Below, in pieces: positions 51,327 to 54,643 of a stretch of 54,643 bases of DNA. Location of the stretch: NCBI GenBank assembly GCA_964394665.1, contig CAYMYN010000028.1, positions 1-54,643 on the forward strand, given 5' to 3'. Position numbers and translations under genes: made by a program. Position 1 is the stretch's first letter. Each line of letters begins with the position of its first letter. Under the pieces are notes generated by a model. That model did no database searches, had not been told where the DNA came from, and was given only the letters and a program-made list of their open reading frames with translations. Source of the stretch: CAYMYN01 sp964394665. GTDB taxonomy: Bacteria > Planctomycetota > UBA1135 > GCA-002686595.

Positions 51327-53239
51327 TGGGCCGTTCCTTCCGCACCCGCGGGGCGCGGGCGCTGCTCGCGCTCACGCTGTGCAGCGCGGCCGCCCTGGGC
51401 GCGGCCCCCCAGGAGGACCTGCGCGCGCTGGTGCGTACCCTGCGCAAGGAACGCGATGCGGCGCCCGCGGAGCTCTTCGCGCGCATCGCCTCGGTCGGGA
51501 CCGAGGAGGCTCTCGACGCGCTGCGGGAGGCCTTCGGGAGCCTGCGGCGCGAACCGGCCCTGGCGGCCGCCGCGGGCGCGATCCCGCTCCTGCCGCGGGA
51601 AGGGGAGCTGCGCCGGCGCGGCCTCGCGTTCCTCGGGGGCGCGGCGATCGGCGATGCACGCGCCGAAGCGCGCCGCGCGGCGGTCGCTGGGCTGCTCGCC
51701 GCCGCCACGACGGACGAAGAGCTCGCGCGCACCCAGTTCGAGCGCATCCTGCGCGAAGCCGGCGACGCCGCGGCGCGCAACGCGGCGGTCGATCCGCTCG
51801 TGGCCTCCCTGGGCCGGCGGGCGGACGCCGAGGCCGTGGGTTGGATCGCGGGCAACGCCTCGCTCGTCGACGAGCCGCGCCCGCTGCACCTGGGGGTCAC
51901 GTCGAGCGAGCGCGAGCGCCTCGCGCGCCTGCCCTTCCGCGAAGTCGTGCGCGAAGCCCTCTCGGGAGTCCGCGCGGGCGATCCGCTCGAGCGCCTGAAC
52001 GCCGCCCTGGTCGAGCGCTCGACGCCGCGGCCGTGGAGGCTGTACCTCGTCGATCTGCTCGCCGAGCGGCCGGGTGAGTCCGTCGCCCAGGCCCTGGTCG
52101 AGGTGCTCGCCGATCCCGACGTTTCGCTGGTGCTCGCGGCGCTCGCAGCCCTCGAGCGCCGCGCGACGGACCTGCCCGTGGCGGCCGCCGTGGCGCCCCT
52201 GGTGCGCTCGCGCGACCCGGCCCTGCGCCGCGCCGCGGTCGCGGCCCTGGGGCGGTATCGCTTGGCGGATCCCGCGTGGCCCGGGGAACTCCTGGGCCTG
52301 GCCAAGGCCCGCGACGCCGCGACGCGCATGGGCGCCGCCGCCGCGCTCGCGCACCTGCGGACGCCCCAGGCCCTCGAGGCGTTGCATGCCCTGCTCGCGG
52401 ACCCCGAAGGCGCGGTGCGCCTCGAAGCCCTGGTCCAGGTCGGCGGTTTGCGGCGCGGCGAGTCGATCCCGCACCTCTTGGCGCGCTTCGCGGCCGAGCA
52501 AGGCCGCCACCGCGCGGACGTGCATGGGGTGCTGCGCCTGCTCACGGGCCTCGACCTCGGCTCGAACCCGGCCCGTTGGGCGGACTGGTGGGCGAAGGAA
52601 GGCGCGCGCTTCGAGCTGCCCACGCTCGCCGAAGCGAATGCCGCCGAGGAGCGCCGCCGCGCGCGCCCGACCGAAGGCACGCAGACCATCGCCTACCACG
52701 GTCTCGCGGTGGTCTCGCAGCGGGTCGCCTTCGTGCTCGACGTCTCGGGCTCGATGCGCCTGCCCGCCGTCTCCTACGCCGATCGCCCCAACCCCGACGG
52801 CACGCCGCCCGCGCGCATGGACGTCGCGCGCGAGCAGCTCATGGAGGCCCTGCGGCGCTACCCCGACGGAGAGCTCTTCAACCTGATCTTCTTCGAGAGC
52901 CGGGTCAGCGCCTTCGAGCCGCGCCTGGTGCGCATGACGCCGGCTGTCCGCCAACGCGCCCTGCGCTTCGTGCGCGAGCAGGTCCCCCTGGGCGCAACCG
53001 CACTCTACCCGGCCCTCGAGCTGGCCTTCGCCGACCCCCTGCTCGACACGCTCTACATCCTGAGCGACGGCGCGCCAACGGAAGGGGCGATCCTCGACAT
53101 CGCCGAGATTCGCGCCGAGGTCGCGCGTTGGAACGGCGCGCGCAGGGTGCGCATCCACGGCATCGCCATGGGCGAGGACTCGACCCTCCTGCGCTGGTTG
53201 TGCGCCGACACGGGCGGGACCTACCTACGCATCGAGTGA
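51326..53239 (+). CDS. secreted HEAT-repeat and von Willebrand factor A protein
   Basis: This 637-residue protein has a signal peptide (RALLALTLCSAAALGAAPQ). About 400 residues of HEAT-like helical repeats follow (e.g. RRAAVAGLLAAATTDEE, VSLVLAALAALERRA, ALRRAAVAALGRYRL). The VWA domain (about 463-637) has an intact metal site, D472-V-S474-G-S476, with T in GATALYPAL and D in YILSDGAPTEG. This domain order is frequent in Planctomycetes and points to protein or metal-dependent ligand binding outside the cytoplasm. The ATG lies in the TGATG overlap with the previous gene. The long upstream frame is a shadow. Confidence 0.87.
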   Translation: MGRSFRTRGARALLALTLCSAAALGAAPQEDLRALVRTLRKERDAAPAELFARIASVGTEEALDALREAFGSLRREPALAAAAGAIPLLPREGELRRRGLAFLGGAAIGDARAEARRAAVAGLLAAATTDEELARTQFERILREAGDAAARNAAVDPLVASLGRRADAEAVGWIAGNASLVDEPRPLHLGVTSSERERLARLPFREVVREALSGVRAGDPLERLNAALVERSTPRPWRLYLVDLLAERPGESVAQALVEVLADPDVSLVLAALAALERRATDLPVAAAVAPLVRSRDPALRRAAVAALGRYRLADPAWPGELLGLAKARDAATRMGAAAALAHLRTPQALEALHALLADPEGAVRLEALVQVGGLRRGESIPHLLARFAAEQGRHRADVHGVLRLLTGLDLGSNPARWADWWAKEGARFELPTLAEANAAEERRRARPTEGTQTIAYHGLAVVSQRVAFVLDVSGSMRLPAVSYADRPNPDGTPPARMDVAREQLMEALRRYPDGELFNLIFFESRVSAFEPRLVRMTPAVRQRALRFVREQVPLGATALYPALELAFADPLLDTLYILSDGAPTEGAILDIAEIRAEVARWNGARRVRIHGIAMGEDSTLLRWLCADTGGTYLRIE

Positions 53240-53336
53240 ACGCGTCGGCCTGGCCGGGTCTGCTTCGGTCGTAGGCGGTGTCGAGGGTTGCTCTGCGCGC
53301 CCACGGGGTCCATCGACAGTCGGGTTCGACGCCCTG

Positions 53337-54643
53337 TCAGAAGCCGCTCCTGCGCGCGAATCCACTCCGCAGCCGTTCGATGGCCGGGAGCCCGTCGCGC
53401 AGGACGAGCTCGATGCCGAGGGCGGCGGCGGCGGGCGCGAGTGCCTCCCGCACCCAGCCGCGCGCGACGTGCAGCGTGCGGGGAAGGACACCTGCGGTCT
53501 CGAACATGCCGAGCGCCCTTCGAGAACAGATCTCGAAGCGTAGTTCCGGCGGATCCACGCAGGGGGCCAGGGCCACTCCGGTCCTGGCGTCCGCTGCGAG
53601 GAACACGGTCGGTGAGTACTCCCAGCCGTCCTCGTCGCGCACGCGCGCCGGCATGGCGCAGGCATCGAACTCGAAGGTGGCATCCACCCGCTGCGCCTTC
53701 GCCCTCAGGCGCTCGATGGCGATCCGATCGACCGGAGGAAACCGCGGCCCGGTGATCGGACGCGGCCGATCCCAGGACAGCACGGGCGAGCCGGCGTCGA
53801 TCTGGAGCACCGGCAGCTCGTCGTCGGGACCCCCGCGGCCCTCGAGGTCCAGGCTGCGCATGTGGGCCACGCCCAGCAGGACGGCTTCGAGCAGGTCCAG
53901 GGCGAGCGGAGCCTGCTCGGTGGCGATCGTGCGCGGCAGTCGACCCTGCATCACCTGATCGAGCTGGGGCCAGACCGAGCGTCCACGGAACTTCACGCCG
54001 GAGGCTTTGACGCGTTGATGCTCGACGGAGCTGAGGAGTCCCCGGTCGACGAAGGAGAACAGGAACCCATCGTAGCCATGGACGGCGGCATCCTCGTCCG
54101 CCCCACTCTGGATGGCGCGGTACACGGCGAAGGCCGCATCACCGCGGTAGAGCCCGACGCCGTAGAACTCGCCACCCGCGCCCATCACGCTGCACCAGTA
54201 CGTCTCGCTCTCGCCGGCGACGCGCACACCGAAGACGTCACGATCCAGCAGCCAGTCCCAGGGCGCGAACGCGTGTAGGCGCTTGGCTGTCGAGTACAAC
54301 GAACGCCAGGGGTCCTGGCCCGGCGAGCGAGTCACCTCGCCGGCGGTGGCAGCCCCCGGGTAGAACGACTTCTCTGCCGCGCCGACCCGGCCTCCGCTCG
54401 CCCTCGTAGCCGCTGCTCCGCGTCCCTTCGCCGGCCCTGCGGAGCGCTGGCCCAAACGTGCATAGCCCTCGACGAGCTCGCGGACTTGGAGCGCTTCGAG
54501 GGGAGCCCCGGAGACACGGACGCGGGGTGCATTCTGCGGGTCGCGCACGACTTCGACGCTGAGCAGCACGCGCGAATCGAGGCTCCCTGAAGCCCGCCGC
54601 TCCTCGACGATCGCCGTCAAGAGCGAGCGCAGGGGTGCAGGCA
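53337..54643 (-). CDS. DUF6930-like hypothetical protein (5' end outside the window)
   Basis: The minus-strand frame is open to the right edge of the window. Its first possible inside start is a TTG at 54620, so the true N-terminus probably lies beyond the edge. The visible 434 residues include LHAFAPWDWLLDRDVFGV, CSVMGAGGEFYGVGLYRG and LPVLQIDAG followed by WDRPRPITGP. The C-terminal half reads WEYSPTVFLAADARTGVAL, then LPRTLHVARGW, ending IELVLRDGLPAIERL. From memory, these match the DUF7309/DUF6930-type proteins of unknown function. There is no signal peptide or membrane segment in the visible part, so it is probably cytoplasmic. Confidence 0.75.
   Translation of the reverse strand, partial: PAPLRSLLTAIVEERRASGSLDSRVLLSVEVVRDPQNAPRVRVSGAPLEALQVRELVEGYARLGQRSAGPAKGRGAAATRASGGRVGAAEKSFYPGAATAGEVTRSPGQDPWRSLYSTAKRLHAFAPWDWLLDRDVFGVRVAGESETYWCSVMGAGGEFYGVGLYRGDAAFAVYRAIQSGADEDAAVHGYDGFLFSFVDRGLLSSVEHQRVKASGVKFRGRSVWPQLDQVMQGRLPRTIATEQAPLALDLLEAVLLGVAHMRSLDLEGRGGPDDELPVLQIDAGSPVLSWDRPRPITGPRFPPVDRIAIERLRAKAQRVDATFEFDACAMPARVRDEDGWEYSPTVFLAADARTGVALAPCVDPPELRFEICSRRALGMFETAGVLPRTLHVARGWVREALAPAAAALGIELVLRDGLPAIERLRSGFARRSGF

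Overview
The window is about 54.6 kb of very GC-rich bacterial DNA, packed with short-gap operons that use ATG, GTG and TTG starts. Several families are ones I associate with Planctomycetota: a secreted right-handed beta-helix protein, HEAT plus von Willebrand A proteins, an M60-like peptidase, Alternative Complex III and many multiheme cytochromes. I infer a high-GC planctomycete or a similar Gram-negative lineage. No rRNA or marker gene is present to confirm this.

Layout. Positions 1-7222 hold housekeeping and surface genes: a partial M60-like protein, a PepSY-like lipoprotein, a P-loop kinase-like protein, a beta-helix protein, a Ste24-type protease, YciB and a small protein. Positions 7364-45922 form one long + strand respiratory island. 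It opens with a sensor kinase and a sigma-54 activator (7364-11022). A 13-gene operon follows (11208-28712): diheme cytochrome c, narGHJI, two NarK-type transporters and the complete Alternative Complex III (actA-F). Next come a cardiolipin synthase-like gene (28776-30212), a tetraheme cytochrome/FeS/NrfD quinone module (30407-33177), and a porin, 13-heme lipoprotein and OmcA/MtrC-like decaheme cluster with two accessory genes (33342-40613). The island ends with a Rieske/split cytochrome b/9-heme/18-heme operon (40741-45922), closed by a 20-bp inverted repeat. Positions 46069-54643 hold secreted helical proteins, a second two-component pair with a degenerate activator, HEAT and VWA proteins and a partial DUF6930-like protein.

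How it may work together. Nar takes quinol electrons to nitrate in the cytoplasm. ACIII oxidises quinol towards periplasmic cytochrome c. The NrfD module and the Rieske/cytochrome b operon look like further quinone/cytochrome c links. The outer-membrane cluster looks like an extracellular electron conduit. I count 66 CXXCH motifs in nine proteins. No nitrite, NO or N2O reductase and no oxygen reductase is in the window.

Most unusual points: (1) the Rieske and cytochrome b C-terminal subunits each begin with a domain resembling the N-terminal domain of DAHP synthase, and the cytochrome b has lost the usual second-heme ligands and the PEWY motif; (2) nar and ACIII share one operon behind a recognisable -24/-12 promoter and an NtrC-like dyad, next to a sigma-54 activator gene; (3) an ActB with a complete extra FeS motif; (4) an 18-heme protein with a NapC-like start.
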